In this document: positions 44,000-53,885 of the stretch, piece after piece
How positions within the stretch are numbered: position 1 is the first letter of the stretch
Layout of the letters: every line of letters starts with the position of its first letter
Source of the DNA: Pseudalkalibacillus berkeleyi
GTDB lineage: Bacteria > Bacillota > Bacilli > Bacillales > Fictibacillaceae
Length of the DNA: 64,000 nt
Reading direction: 5' to 3'
Assembly (NCBI RefSeq): GCF_021608225.1
Contig: NZ_JAKIJS010000001.1
Span: forward strand, 2,542,001 to 2,606,000
The notes under the pieces: model-generated
What the model saw: the letters and a program-made list of their open reading frames with translations, nothing else
Told to the model about the DNA's origin: nothing
Databases searched by the model: none
Made by a program: the position numbers and the translations under genes

Positions 44000-45498
44000 A
44001 GACTCGGTTGACCCGCTCTTTTGTTGTGTTCTAAAATCGTATCTCGAGCTGAAACCATTGCGTTCGTTTTACCATAATGGAAGTAAACAACCTCTCCGTA
44101 TGGATCTTCAATACTACGTCCAGCTCTACCGGCAATTTGGACAAGGGCATTTGAACTGAAATTTTCATGATCTGCACCAAACACCCCTACGTCAATTTCA
44201 GGAACTGTTACACCTCGTTCGAGAATGGTTGTCGTGATCAACATCATGGTCTCCCCTTTGCGAAATTTTTGAATCTTTTCATTTCGATTTGGATCCTCAG
44301 CATGGACAAAATCAACACTTTCGCTTTTTTCAAAAAGCGCATACACTTGTCTGGCAACTTGAACAGTAGGTACAAAGACAAAAGTTTTCCGCTTTCTTTC
44401 AAGTCGATCCTCGATCCAATCAAGCACAACTTTTGTCATGAGACCTTTTTTCAAAAACTTCATCCAATTGCTGCACCATACGAATTCAGGAACGGGTAAG
44501 GGGTAGCCGTGATATCGCTTAGAGATATGCACGACTTCAAGCTCGGTCTTTTTCACTCTTTTTAACATCGAATGTGAAGGGGTTGCCGTTAAGTAAATCA
44601 TGGTGCGATTCGTTTTCGAGGCTTTTGCAACTGCAAATTGTAATGTTCGATCATAGGAATACGGAAAAGCATCCACTTCATCTACAATCATTAAGTCAAA
44701 TGCTTCTTTAAATCGGAATAGTTGGTGAGTTGTAGATAAGATGAGTTGTGAAGAATGCGATAAATCAGAGTGTCCACCGTATATCGCCTGTACGCCAACA
44801 TTCGGAAAAGCAGATTCAAATCTAGGACGTAACTCTGTGACGACATCCGTTCTAGGGGTTGCAAGACAAACGCGCTTTCCTTGGTGAAGAGCTTTTTCAA
44901 TCCCTTCAAACAGAATTTCTGTTTTTCCAGCACCACAAACCGCCCAAATGAGAAGTTCTTGTGGTAAATCAATAACTTCTGAAATCCTTTGTGAAGCTAT
45001 TGCTTGTAACTGAGATAACTTACCCTCCCACTTCAATATTTGATTATTTTTCTGTTTCCAACTGAATTCGGGTCTAGTCCACCTTAAAAGAGGTGTACAT
45101 TGACTCACTCTCCCCATCATGATGCAGTTTCGACAGTAGACGCATTGCTCCTTGCACCGAAAGCAGTCAAAGGATGCAAACAAATTTAGTTCATCGTTAC
45201 CACATCGCTGACAATAAAATTGACGTCCATTTGTAGTTATTCCTTTTTCAAAAATAATCAAACCATTTAAATAATGTTCGTAGATTTGTCCTATTGGGAA
45301 TGGTAGTTCATCAAGTAGAAGGTGTTTTCCTAATAAGAATTGGTGGAGTTGAGACGTATAACGGAATGACTCATTAATAGGTGGATGAGGTAGTTGAGAG
45401 ATATTTCCGATGGATTGTAGCAGTTGGTTCGGTGATTGAGCAAGGGGCTCCGGACACAGAATGGTGCCTGTTTCAGAAGGAATAGTGGCAAAACGCAT
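43996..45498 (-). CDS. comFA: DEAD/DEAH helicase ComFA, competence DNA import
   Basis: 500 residues from ATG 45498. N-terminal zinc-finger Cys (YCQRCG, CFRCKEQCVYCRNC) are followed by Walker A AVCGAGKTE, DEVD box, TATPS, and helicase C motifs ending in QIAGRAGRSIEDP. ComFA is an ATP-driven motor drawing DNA through ComEC. The ribosome site is weak; in-frame codons reach back to 45555 inside degV, but that would overlap. Follows degV by 20 nt. Confidence 0.92.
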   Translation of the reverse strand: MRFATIPSETGTILCPEPLAQSPNQLLQSIGNISQLPHPPINESFRYTSQLHQFLLGKHLLLDELPFPIGQIYEHYLNGLIIFEKGITTNGRQFYCQRCGNDELNLFASFDCFRCKEQCVYCRNCIMMGRVSQCTPLLRWTRPEFSWKQKNNQILKWEGKLSQLQAIASQRISEVIDLPQELLIWAVCGAGKTEILFEGIEKALHQGKRVCLATPRTDVVTELRPRFESAFPNVGVQAIYGGHSDLSHSSQLILSTTHQLFRFKEAFDLMIVDEVDAFPYSYDRTLQFAVAKASKTNRTMIYLTATPSHSMLKRVKKTELEVVHISKRYHGYPLPVPEFVWCSNWMKFLKKGLMTKVVLDWIEDRLERKRKTFVFVPTVQVARQVYALFEKSESVDFVHAEDPNRNEKIQKFRKGETMMLITTTILERGVTVPEIDVGVFGADHENFSSNALVQIAGRAGRSIEDPYGEVVYFHYGKTNAMVSARDTILEHNKRAGQPSL

Positions 45499-45517
45499 CA
45501 GTTTCGCCACCGCTCCA

Positions 45518-46369
45518 TTATTGTTTGATCCATGTAAGGCCGATACTTCCTTCACCTAAGTGTGTGCCGATGACAGGACCGAAATAAGAGATAATGATTT
45601 CAGCATTGGGAAAGTCCTGTTTCAATGTTTCTGCATATTCTTTGGCTTCCGCTTCACGATTCGCGTGTATAACCGAGATTGTCACTTGATCATTCGATTC
45701 GACATCCTCATGAAGAAGATCAAACAAACGTTTGATTGCTTTTTTTCTGGTACGTATTTTTTCAAAAGGAACGATTTTCTTGTCTGAAAAATGGAGGACC
45801 GGTTTCACTTGTAACAAGTTTCCGACGAAAAATTGTGCACTGTTCAATCTGCCCCCACGGTGTAAATGACTCAAATCATCGACCATGAAGTAAGCTGGCA
45901 CGCCATTTGCACGAATTAACGTCATACGTGACATGATTACTTTAGCGGCTTGCCCCTGATTAGCCATTTTCGCCGCTTCTAATACGAAGAAGCCTTGTGG
46001 CATACAACTGATTTCAGAATCGAACACATGAACGTCAATATTTTCTACCATCGTTTCAGCAGTTAATGCACTTTGGTACGTTCCGCTGATTTCACTCGAT
46101 AACGTAATGACGATGACATCTGTATATCCTTCATCTGCTAGCTTTTCGTATAATTCTACAAACAGACCCGCTGCAGGCTGTGAAGTTTTCGGTAAAGCAT
46201 CACCTTCTCGCACTTGTGCGTAGAAATCTTCAACGGTCAATTCAATTTCTTCTTGATAGGATTCTTTTTCAAAAATAACATTCAGTGGAACCATTTTGAT
46301 ATCATACTGGTCCCTCAGCTGCTTCGGTAAATACGAAGTGCTGTCTGTTACGATCGCAACTTTGTGCAT
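45518..46369 (-). CDS. degV: DegV family fatty-acid-binding protein
   Basis: 283 residues from ATG 46369 with AAAGGG 8 nt upstream; ATG 46375 is closer and less likely. VAIVTDSTSYLP at the start and TSQPAAGLF and YFMVDDLSHLHRGGRL are DegV-family motifs; members bind fatty acids for FakA-type kinases. It stands between degU and comFA, as yviA does in B. subtilis. Confidence 0.92.
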   Translation of the reverse strand: MHKVAIVTDSTSYLPKQLRDQYDIKMVPLNVIFEKESYQEEIELTVEDFYAQVREGDALPKTSQPAAGLFVELYEKLADEGYTDVIVITLSSEISGTYQSALTAETMVENIDVHVFDSEISCMPQGFFVLEAAKMANQGQAAKVIMSRMTLIRANGVPAYFMVDDLSHLHRGGRLNSAQFFVGNLLQVKPVLHFSDKKIVPFEKIRTRKKAIKRLFDLLHEDVESNDQVTISVIHANREAEAKEYAETLKQDFPNAEIIISYFGPVIGTHLGEGSIGLTWIKQ

Positions 46370-46491
46370 ACCCATAACCCTTTCTAAAATAAATTCCCCT
46401 AAATATGTATTTGACTAAAAACGAAGATTACCTGCTTCATTATACTCGAATCATGATTTAATTACATTTGTTGTGTTCATTATTTTCAAAT

Positions 46492-46605
46492 GCACGATAA
46501 ATTCGGGGTTTTGATCGATAAATTCTGAGTTTTGCACGATAAATTCGGAGTTTTGATCGATAAATCTCGACTTTTGCACGATAAAACTCAAAACTTGCAC
46601 GATAA
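46492..46605. repeat. 21-bp periodic array, locus 3 (six 9-bp cores)
   Basis: Cores begin at 46492, 46513, 46534, 46555, 46576 and 46597: GCACGATAA, GATCGATAA, GCACGATAA, GATCGATAA, GCACGATAA, GCACGATAA. Period is 21 bp and length 114 bp, as in the other arrays. It lies in the 327-bp gap between degU and degV, downstream of the degU terminator and upstream of the degV start. Confidence 0.9.
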
Positions 46606-46652
46606 ACGCGTCAATCCCCTCAAAACACCCCCCACAAATTAAAAATTCCCCA

Positions 46653-46684
46653 CCAAAAAGACCCCCTGTCACCAGAAGGTCCCT
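46653..46684 (-). terminator. Terminator of degSU
   Basis: AGGGACC pairs with GGTCTTT (with G-U pairs) and a TTTTT tail follows on the minus strand, 13 nt past the degU stop. Confidence 0.75.
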
Positions 46685-46696
46685 AACATAAAGGAT

Positions 46697-47407
46697 TTAG
46701 TTCACTTTCACCCAACCATTTTTAATTGCTTCAACTACAGCTTGCGTACGGTCGTTTACATTCATCTTTTGCAGAATGTTACTCACATGGTTTTTGACAG
46801 TCTTCTCACTAATGTAGAGCGCTTCACCAATTGAGCGGTTACTCTTACCATCAGCTAGCATCTGTAGGACCTCGCACTCTCGGCGAGTCAAAATGTGAAG
46901 CGGCTTGCGGTATTCAACCTCTTTAAAGCCAACTTCGCCACCACCGTTTGATGGACCTTGCGTTTTAATGCGACGAAATTCGCTGATCAAGTTTACCGTT
47001 ACCTTCGGATGTAAATATGCGCCACCATCTGCTACAACTTTAACTGCATCAATTAGTGCATTTGCGTCCATTTCTTTCAGCAAGTAACCAGATGCACCTG
47101 TTTGGACCGCATGTGTCACATATGCTTCATCATCATGGATCGATAAGATGATGACTTTAATATCCGGATATTTTTCAATCAAACGACGGGTCGCCTCTAC
47201 GCCGTTAATATTCGGCATGTTAATATCCATCAAAACGACATCAGGATCATAGTTCTCTATAAGTTCTACAGCATCTTGACCATCGTCACCTTCAGCAACG
47301 ACTTCAAAACCCTCTTCCATGTCCAAGATGCGCTTTACACCTTCGCGGAATAGTTTGTGGTCATCAATAAGTACAATACTTGTTTTAACGGCGTTCATTT
47401 GTGTCAT
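46697..47407 (-). CDS. degU: Response regulator DegU
   Basis: 236 residues from ATG 47407 with AGGAGG 7 nt upstream. Receiver domain with phospho-Asp in [10 protein letters not shown], then a LuxR-type HTH ([35 protein letters not shown]). It controls exoenzymes, motility, competence and biofilm in B. subtilis. The start overlaps the degS stop by 4 nt. Confidence 0.97.
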   Translation of the reverse strand: MTQMNAVKTSIVLIDDHKLFREGVKRILDMEEGFEVVAEGDDGQDAVELIENYDPDVVLMDINMPNINGVEATRRLIEKYPDIKVIILSIHDDEAYVTHAVQTGASGYLLKEMDANALIDAVKVVADGGAYLHPKVTVNLISEFRRIKTQGPSNGGGEVGFKEVEYRKPLHILTRRECEVLQMLADGKSNRSIGEALYISEKTVKNHVSNILQKMNVNDRTQAVVEAIKNGWVKVN

Positions 47408-48558
47408 GTCCATGCCTCCTGCTCTTTTAATGGAATTTGAATAAAAATTAAAGTGCCTTTTCCAGGGGTCGTATCAATTTTCATCGTACCTTTAAGTAAC
47501 TCTACTCGTTCTTTCATTCCGACCAATCCAAAGGACTTATCCTTCTTCTTACTAGGATCGAATCCAACTCCGTCATCTCTTACTAAAATCGATAAGTTAT
47601 CCTGAAACTCGATCTTCACTTGAACTTCCTCAGCTTGAGCGTGTTTACAAGCATTTTGAACGGATTCTTGTATGAGCCTGTAGGTGGCTACTTCCATTCT
47701 CGAAGGTAGTCTTCGTTCATTTCCAAAACTTCTGAGTTGAATGTCAATTCCTGTTGAATCGCAAAGTGTTCTTAAGTATTTCTCCAAAGTTGGCACTAAG
47801 CCTAAGTCATCTAATGCCATCGGACGCAAATCATAAATGATTCTTCTCACTTCAGTTAGTGCTTCTTTTACCATCTGTCTTAAATCATTCAATTCATTTC
47901 GAGCTTGATCGATCCCTTTTTGCATATATGTTTTTTCGATCAATTCCGATCGTAAAAGTACATTCGCTAACATTTGAGCCGGACCATCATGTATTTCTCT
48001 AGAAACTCTGGCACGCTCTTCTTCTTGTGCTTCAATAATTTGAAGCCCGAAGTCCTGCTTTGCCTTCGCATCCTTCACAATCGCACCGACCTGTCGAAGG
48101 TCCGAATCTAAATAAGTCAAAACAACACTGATTTGACTGACCAATTGCTCAGCTCGCTCAATCGTTTGTTCCAACTGTCGGATCCTACGCTCAATATCAT
48201 CTCGTCGCTCTCGTAATGATGCCTCTTTTTGACGTGTTGAAATGAGTTGAACTTGATACTCACTAGCTACTTCATACGATCTTTTAATTTCATGTTCGTT
48301 ATACCGTTCGAAATGCTTACTGACTTCGGCTAGTTTCGCTCTTGATAAACGAGACTTTGTTTCAAGAACATCACCTAGATGAATCGTTTCATGAACAGAT
48401 TCTCTGATCTCTTTTAATTCGTTAGACAGCTTTTCAAATTCCTCACGTGACTGCTCACCAATCTCGAAAATTTGTTCTTTACTCTCATTGACGGTGGCAA
48501 TCGTTTTATCCAGAATCGTGTCGATACTACTTGGATCAAAGGTTTCTGTAGTTTCCAT
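47404..48558 (-). CDS. degS: Sensor histidine kinase DegS (soluble)
   Basis: 384 residues from ATG 48558 with GGAGG 7 nt upstream; B. subtilis DegS has 385. A coiled-coil sensor domain (about 25-180) is followed by HisKA_3 (phospho-His in [13 protein letters not shown]) and HATPase ([12 protein letters not shown], then [15 protein letters not shown]). No membrane helices. It phosphorylates DegU. Confidence 0.96.
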   Translation of the reverse strand: METTETFDPSSIDTILDKTIATVNESKEQIFEIGEQSREEFEKLSNELKEIRESVHETIHLGDVLETKSRLSRAKLAEVSKHFERYNEHEIKRSYEVASEYQVQLISTRQKEASLRERRDDIERRIRQLEQTIERAEQLVSQISVVLTYLDSDLRQVGAIVKDAKAKQDFGLQIIEAQEEERARVSREIHDGPAQMLANVLLRSELIEKTYMQKGIDQARNELNDLRQMVKEALTEVRRIIYDLRPMALDDLGLVPTLEKYLRTLCDSTGIDIQLRSFGNERRLPSRMEVATYRLIQESVQNACKHAQAEEVQVKIEFQDNLSILVRDDGVGFDPSKKKDKSFGLVGMKERVELLKGTMKIDTTPGKGTLIFIQIPLKEQEAWT

Positions 48559-48782
48559 GCTTATGCCTCCAATACTACTGTATCGAACAACCCTAATAGG
48601 TACTAGGTCCTTCTTGCCCAAATATTCATAAAGTCCTATATCCAAATATTTCCCTATATAATTAGACAATTCGAAATGAAGTTAGAATTTATGACTTTAT
48701 TACTCCATTTTTTTAAAAATTTGATGGGATATTAGTCCAGATATATAATTGTTAAAGTCACTACTTAAATCTGGAGGTTATT

Positions 48783-49415
48783 ATGCTCTCATCATATTAT
48801 ACCGTAAAAGCGTACGGAGAACACGAACAAATCCTACAAAAATCAAGATTTATTGGCTATATACAAAGAGCTGAGACGGAAGAAGAAGCACAAGCTTTCA
48901 TCCAGTCGATCAAAAAGAAACATCCATCTGCCAACCACAACTGTTCAGCATACTTAATAGGTGAAAATGACCACATCCAAAAAGCCAACGATGATGGTGA
49001 GCCAAATGGTACAGCAGGGCTTCCGATGCTAGAAGTGCTCAAAAAACGAAAATTAAAAAATACTGTAGTAGTAATTACCCGATACTTTGGTGGAATTAAA
49101 CTCGGTGCAGGTGGTTTAATTCGTGCGTACGGCTCTACTACATCCAAAGTACTAGATGCGACAGGAATTGTCGAACGCCAACGAATGACTATGATGTCCT
49201 CTGCATTTGATTACCATCTCCTAGGTAAAGTCGAAAATGAGATTAGAAATGCTCACTATCTTTTAAAGGGAATTGAATACCTGGAAAAAGTAATTATAAC
49301 TACAGCTGTACGCGAGGGAGAGGAAGAACAGTTCTCTAAGTGGTTAATAAATGTTACAGCAGGACAGGTGGAAATAGCAGCTCAAGACAAACAATATATT
49401 GAAACCGAATTGTAA
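48783..49415 (+). CDS. yvyE: YigZ/IMPACT family protein YvyE
   Basis: 210 residues. SRFIGYIQRAETEEEAQAFI and GTAGLPMLEVLKKR, then TRYFGGIKLGAGGLIRAYG, mark the IMPACT N-terminal domain; a short C-terminal DUF1949 domain follows. Function is unclear; eukaryotic relatives regulate translation. GGAGG precedes ATG 48783. Divergent from degS, as in B. subtilis. Confidence 0.94.
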   Translation: MLSSYYTVKAYGEHEQILQKSRFIGYIQRAETEEEAQAFIQSIKKKHPSANHNCSAYLIGENDHIQKANDDGEPNGTAGLPMLEVLKKRKLKNTVVVITRYFGGIKLGAGGLIRAYGSTTSKVLDATGIVERQRMTMMSSAFDYHLLGKVENEIRNAHYLLKGIEYLEKVIITTAVREGEEEQFSKWLINVTAGQVEIAAQDKQYIETEL

Positions 49416-49457
49416 TTAAATATCTATTGCTATAAATCATTGATTGAGATACCATTT

Positions 49458-49484
49458 TAAAAGTTAGTCAAATTTAGTCGATTA
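49458..49484 (+). promoter_or_regulatory. Weak sigma-D-like promoter before the LCP gene
   Basis: TAAA (49458-49461), 15-nt spacer, GTCGATTA (49477-49484). The core CGAT is kept, but the -10 has several mismatches; low confidence. Confidence 0.3.
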
Positions 49485-49550
49485 AGGAGAGTTCGTCCAA
49501 CTAAATGACTCTCTTCGTAATTTATATATCAATAAGGAGAATATCGAAAT

Positions 49551-50549
49551 ATGTATCGGACAGAAATTCGAAGGAAAAGGAAACGCCGGCGTAAACGATT
49601 ATTATTGACTTCGCTCTTTTTAATCATTTTTTCTATAATTGGTTATGGTTCTTATTTAAGTTTCAAATTAGCTAACGCAAGTAACAATTCTGTTGAAGAA
49701 CTTAAACGTGGAGAAAAATCTGACCTTCGAGAAAATTTAGTTGATGTGAAGGACGATAATTTCTCTGTACTGTTCATCGGTATTGATGCACGTGAAGGGG
49801 AAAAGGTGAGTCGATCGGATGCCTTGATATTGGCAACATTCAATAAAAAAGACAAATCAGTCAAGATGGTAAGTATCCCACGTGATTCCTATGTTGATGT
49901 ACCAGGCAGAGGGATGGATAAAATTAACCACGCTCATGCTTTTGGTGGAGTTGACCTAGCAGTTCAAAGTGTTGAGAACTTGTTTGATGTTCCAGTTGAC
50001 CATTATGTACGAGTAGACTTTACAGCATTTATCGAAATTGTCGATGCCCTTGGCGGTGTTGAAGTTGACGTACCTAAGACGTTCTCAGTACAAGACAGTC
50101 AAGACCGTGCCGAAGCCATTACACTCCAAGAAGGAGAACATGAGTTGAATGGTGAAGAAGCACTTGCCTTTGTTAGAATGAGAAAGCAAGATCCAACTGG
50201 TGACATTGGTCGAGGAGAGCGGCAGAAACAAGTCATTAAAGCGATTCTAGAAAAAGGTACTTCATTAACTTCCATTACGAAATACGGAAAAGTGATAGAT
50301 GGACTAGAAAAGAACATCCAGATGGACCTGTCATTTGGAGAAATCGCAGGATTGCATGGATATGCTGGAAGTATTGATAATATCGAATCACTGCAATTAT
50401 CAGGGTCCAATACGAACAACGGAACATTTTATTATATGCTAGATGAACAAAGCGTCGACCAAATCTCTGATCAATTAAGAACACACCTAGAATTAGATGG
50501 GGAGAGCAAAACAGCTGAAGAAACTTCCTCAAAAGTTGCAACTCAATAA
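49551..50549 (+). CDS. tagV: LytR-CpsA-Psr wall-polymer ligase (TagV/YvhJ-like)
   Basis: 332 residues. A basic N-terminus and one membrane helix (about 18-38) anchor an external LCP domain. Conserved residues are in FIGIDAREGEKVSRSDALIL, SIPRDSYVDVPGRGMDKINHAH and FVRMRKQDPTGDIGRGERQ. LCP enzymes move undecaprenyl-linked teichoic acid onto peptidoglycan. AAGGAGAATATCGAA precedes the ATG. It is next to yvyE, as yvhJ is in B. subtilis, and close to the tag genes. Confidence 0.92.
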   Translation: MYRTEIRRKRKRRRKRLLLTSLFLIIFSIIGYGSYLSFKLANASNNSVEELKRGEKSDLRENLVDVKDDNFSVLFIGIDAREGEKVSRSDALILATFNKKDKSVKMVSIPRDSYVDVPGRGMDKINHAHAFGGVDLAVQSVENLFDVPVDHYVRVDFTAFIEIVDALGGVEVDVPKTFSVQDSQDRAEAITLQEGEHELNGEEALAFVRMRKQDPTGDIGRGERQKQVIKAILEKGTSLTSITKYGKVIDGLEKNIQMDLSFGEIAGLHGYAGSIDNIESLQLSGSNTNNGTFYYMLDEQSVDQISDQLRTHLELDGESKTAEETSSKVATQ

Positions 50550-50562
50550 GAATTCATATTAG

Positions 50563-50613
50563 AAGTTCTGACTAATAGACATCACATCGTCTGCTTTGGT
50601 CAGAACTTTTTTA
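50563..50613 (+). terminator. Terminator of the LCP gene
   Basis: AAGTTCTGAC and GTCAGAACTT pair with a 26-nt loop; TTTTTTATA follows. Confidence 0.85.
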
Positions 50614-50623
50614 TATTCAAAAG

Positions 50624-50655
50624 AAAAAGGAAGAGTTCCAAATACGGACTCTTCC
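50624..50655 (-). terminator. Terminator of the csaB unit
   Basis: GGAAGAGT and ACTCTTCC pair; TTTTTCTTTTG follows on the minus strand. It lies 10 nt beyond a 28-residue open frame, which supports that frame being transcribed. Confidence 0.88.
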
Positions 50656-50664
50656 AATAATCAT

Positions 50665-50751
50665 TCACAATATAATGATCCAAAAAAACGCAATAATAAA
50701 TCCTGATAATAAAGTTCCAACTAGAAGAAGTAACATTTGCTTACTGTTCAT
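50665..50751 (-). CDS. 28-residue membrane peptide after csaB
   Basis: MNSKQMLLLLVGTLLSGFII and then AFFWIIIL with TGA. It is almost one membrane helix. ATG 50751 has AGGATGATC upstream, a weak ribosome site. It starts 43 nt after the csaB stop and a terminator follows, so it is within the transcript. I recognise no family. It may regulate or stabilise CsaB or the membrane proteins nearby; this is a guess from position. Confidence 0.5.
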   Translation of the reverse strand: MNSKQMLLLLVGTLLSGFIIAFFWIIIL

Positions 50752-50793
50752 AGGATCATCCTAACTGACAGTTTAATAAGTGGGGCCCTAAAC

Positions 50794-51867
50794 CTATTGT
50801 TGCCTAAAAGTATCAATAGCTTTCTTTGCAGTTTCTAAAGCTACTCCCCTCATCTTGTTGACCGGCTCTTTCATCAATTGAAGGCGATAATCTAGATTAC
50901 TCATTTCCTCTAAAATCTTTTCAGAAAAGCCTTCCAAGTCATCATCTTCAACACTCCCTGCAACGCGCTGATTACACAAATCAGCAAATGAATCAATTTT
51001 CGGATCATAAGAAATGGCAAGGAATGGTGTATCTTTAACTGCAGCAAAGATAAGTGAATGCAGCCTCATTCCTACAAGTAAATCAGACTGGCCAATGATA
51101 GCGATTTTTTCCTCAATGCTGGCATCAAAAGGAGAAACTACAGCTGAATGTTTCATCATTGAGATGATATCCTCAGAGGCGTGATCATCATGTTTTCCAT
51201 GCATGGGTACAAAGACAACATGTGCATCAAATCGATCTAAGAATTTGTCCAATTCACTTGCGATTATTTTTTTGAATTCAACATGGTCTTTCCAATTTCG
51301 TACTGATACTGTGATGACAGGTTTGGAAAATGACTGTTCTTTAAACCATTGTGAATGATAATCTGCTTCGATACCAATCACGGGGTCAGGCACTATTTCG
51401 AGCTCTCTTTTCACACCTACAGTCTCCAATAGGCGCTTTGAATCTTCATCCCTTATGGTTATCTTATTTGAATGATTCATCACATGACGGACGATCGCTC
51501 TGCTGAGCGAGGACTTCAATGGTCCTATCCCCTGTGCATAAATAAAGACAGGTTTTTTCAACCATTGTGCTATTTTAATGATCCCACCATAATAGGGAAT
51601 GGATTTCCAGCCAGTTGAATCCTGAAACAAGCTACCCCCTCCGCTTATGAGACCATCAGAAGATTTTATTGCTTCTTTAACTTCTTTTAAGCGCCATCTA
51701 TTTACTGCCCCAACATTGTAAAGGCTTTTTGTTTTTTCAGGATTGTTAGACAAAACGACAATGTCCAAGTTCTTTTCAATCATTCGAAGAGATTGAATGA
51801 TTGAAAAGACAATAGCCTCATCACCTATATTGTCAAATCCATAATACCCTGAAATGACGATTTTCAT
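50794..51867 (-). CDS. csaB: Polysaccharide pyruvyl transferase CsaB
   Basis: 357 residues. MKIVISGYYGFDNIGDEAIV at the start, then GGGSLFQDSTGWKSIPYYGG, are CsaB-family hallmarks. It adds a ketal pyruvate to N-acetylmannosamine of the wall polymer, making the ligand for SLH domains. The 57525-59435 gene encodes three SLH repeats, which fits. Only 1 nt separates it from the DUF5693 gene upstream. Confidence 0.94.
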   Translation of the reverse strand: MKIVISGYYGFDNIGDEAIVFSIIQSLRMIEKNLDIVVLSNNPEKTKSLYNVGAVNRWRLKEVKEAIKSSDGLISGGGSLFQDSTGWKSIPYYGGIIKIAQWLKKPVFIYAQGIGPLKSSLSRAIVRHVMNHSNKITIRDEDSKRLLETVGVKRELEIVPDPVIGIEADYHSQWFKEQSFSKPVITVSVRNWKDHVEFKKIIASELDKFLDRFDAHVVFVPMHGKHDDHASEDIISMMKHSAVVSPFDASIEEKIAIIGQSDLLVGMRLHSLIFAAVKDTPFLAISYDPKIDSFADLCNQRVAGSVEDDDLEGFSEKILEEMSNLDYRLQLMKEPVNKMRGVALETAKKAIDTFRQQ

Positions 51868-51868
51868 G

Positions 51869-53767
51869 TTACCACCTTGCTTTCCATTTTGAAAAGTATC
51901 GATTTCCTAGGTTAAATACACCGATGAATAGTAAACCGATTACAATTCCAAAACTTAAGCTATATATGCTTCGAAGTAATGAAATATAAAGCGGAATGTG
52001 TAAATGAGTAAAAGTATTTACTAGAGATAACCACCCTATAATTGATGGAATCATGCATAGTAAACCAAGCTTTAAATAATTCCGCATGAATAGATACAAT
52101 CCAAGGATATAGAAAGGAAAACCAATCAATACTTCTTTTGTTCTTGGTCTGACAAACAGTAATTCTTCAAGCTTTTGTCTTACAGTCAATTCAAGTGTAG
52201 ACACAGATCCTGCATTGCCTGTCCTGCTTACATAATAAAGGAGAACTGCACCAACAACTACAAGTATAAGCAAATGCCAATACTTAATAGGCCTGTCTAG
52301 AAGCGAGACAACATCTCCTAGTTGTATATTTCTTTTGGTTCTTTTGTAAACAGCACCTATAACATAAACCACTGTAACAACAATCGGCATTAAGTATAAA
52401 ACTTTTACTCCTCTGAATCCTTCTCCTACATGAAGGAAATACTCTGTTCCATAAAGAAGTGAAACGACAAACCATATCCCGATGAAAGAGATTAATCCTG
52501 CTTTCAGATACTGGAATAATACCGCGCGCCAACTATCTACTTTATTATAAGATAATGCAGCAAATATAGGTGTTAACGATGCAACTCCTAAGGCAACCAG
52601 TTTAATTATTAATTCTATTTCAGATATGAAATAGATAACAGCAAGAAGAACTGTTCCCGCCCCCGCTAGTACCATCCATCTCTTTTTCAAAAATTGACCT
52701 ACAGATAGCATGATGAATATCGTTGCACCTAACAACACTATAGCCATTTCCCATATGCTGTGATCAAGCTTAGGGAAGGTTGTTGCCTCTTCATTTTTGA
52801 ATCGGTCTGGCATTGAATCGTTTAAATGATTAAAAAACTCCATATTTTCTTCTGCCAATTTTTCTGCATTACCAAAAGTAAGCAGGTGAATATACAAGAC
52901 ACGTATATTACGTTCCTTCACAGCTCGAATTGCTTCTTCTGTAATTTCTTCATATGGCTTCTTTTCCAAATCAAAACTTCTTAGTCGAATGACATTCAAA
53001 TCATTTAAATTGGCTAGGGTTTCCAAGCCTTTTTGGCTATACTGCTCAATTGTCAGTAGTGATATATTTTGTTCCTTTAGTTGATCTGCCCATTTTTTGT
53101 AATCTTCGTCTTTATATCCTAAGGCTTCACTTCCGTAGAAAAGAACTTTGTTTGATGCAGTGGTTGTATCAAACGCCTGATCCCATATGTGTTTATTCGT
53201 TTCTACAATTTCATCTACAGGAATACGAAGAACAATAGAATAGTCATATTTTTTTATTAAATCAATTTGCTTTTGCGAATAACTTAGGAAAAGATCTTCG
53301 ATTATTTCGGGACTTCCTTCTATGAAGAAGAACGTTCTTCCACCAATCGTCACTTCTTCTACTCGATCTTCAAAAACTTTCAACAAATTTTCTTTCAGTT
53401 TTATCGAACTATCTATATCAGATATGTACAAGCCATCTTTATCCTTAACAGCATTCAAGCCTTTGTTTTCGCTATCGGACATTACCAAAGGTATGATTTC
53501 TTCTTGTTCTAGAACTAATATTTTTCCGCTTTTATCTAAGGAATCAATTGTTTCAGGCATTAAGCTTACAGAAGTCACTCCAGCTTTTCTTAAACCTTTA
53601 AATAAACGTTCCTGTTTGGCACCTCCACGAATCAATTGATCCATTTCGTGATAAGGAACTGTAATTTCGTAGTTATCATTATTCCATTCCGCCTGTGAAC
53701 GTTCAATGATAAGCGGTGTTGTCAAGATCATGGAAGCAATCAGTATAATCCAAAGCCACTTTTTCAC
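51869..53767 (-). CDS. DUF5693 multi-spanning membrane protein
   Basis: 632 residues. One N-terminal helix, a large external part (about 30-325), then about ten membrane helices (KRWMVLAGAGTVLLAVIYF and later). The DUF5693 family commonly adjoins csaB in SLH-bearing Firmicutes. Function is unknown; export or modification of the pyruvylated polymer is inferred. RDSFE-type enzymatic motifs were not seen. Confidence 0.83.
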   Translation of the reverse strand: MKKWLWIILIASMILTTPLIIERSQAEWNNDNYEITVPYHEMDQLIRGGAKQERLFKGLRKAGVTSVSLMPETIDSLDKSGKILVLEQEEIIPLVMSDSENKGLNAVKDKDGLYISDIDSSIKLKENLLKVFEDRVEEVTIGGRTFFFIEGSPEIIEDLFLSYSQKQIDLIKKYDYSIVLRIPVDEIVETNKHIWDQAFDTTTASNKVLFYGSEALGYKDEDYKKWADQLKEQNISLLTIEQYSQKGLETLANLNDLNVIRLRSFDLEKKPYEEITEEAIRAVKERNIRVLYIHLLTFGNAEKLAEENMEFFNHLNDSMPDRFKNEEATTFPKLDHSIWEMAIVLLGATIFIMLSVGQFLKKRWMVLAGAGTVLLAVIYFISEIELIIKLVALGVASLTPIFAALSYNKVDSWRAVLFQYLKAGLISFIGIWFVVSLLYGTEYFLHVGEGFRGVKVLYLMPIVVTVVYVIGAVYKRTKRNIQLGDVVSLLDRPIKYWHLLILVVVGAVLLYYVSRTGNAGSVSTLELTVRQKLEELLFVRPRTKEVLIGFPFYILGLYLFMRNYLKLGLLCMIPSIIGWLSLVNTFTHLHIPLYISLLRSIYSLSFGIVIGLLFIGVFNLGNRYFSKWKARW

Positions 53768-53814
53768 ACGAAAACAATCCTTTCACATTTCAAATCTTGG
53801 TGTTTGACATGAAC

Positions 53815-53838
53815 AAAGCTTGGCATATGCCAAGCTTT
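53815..53838 (-). terminator. Terminator-like perfect palindrome after tagO
   Basis: AAAGCTTGGCAT and ATGCCAAGCTTT are perfect mirror arms. On the minus strand GTTC follows, so the T-tract is weak; TTTTTG is on the plus side. Confidence 0.65.
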
Positions 53839-53885
53839 TTGTATCATTAATAGATTACCCACTTGTAGAGAAGATTTACCCATGT

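Noticed and set aside
46451-46672. Open frame through array locus 3
   Set aside because: Same reason; it also crosses the degU terminator.
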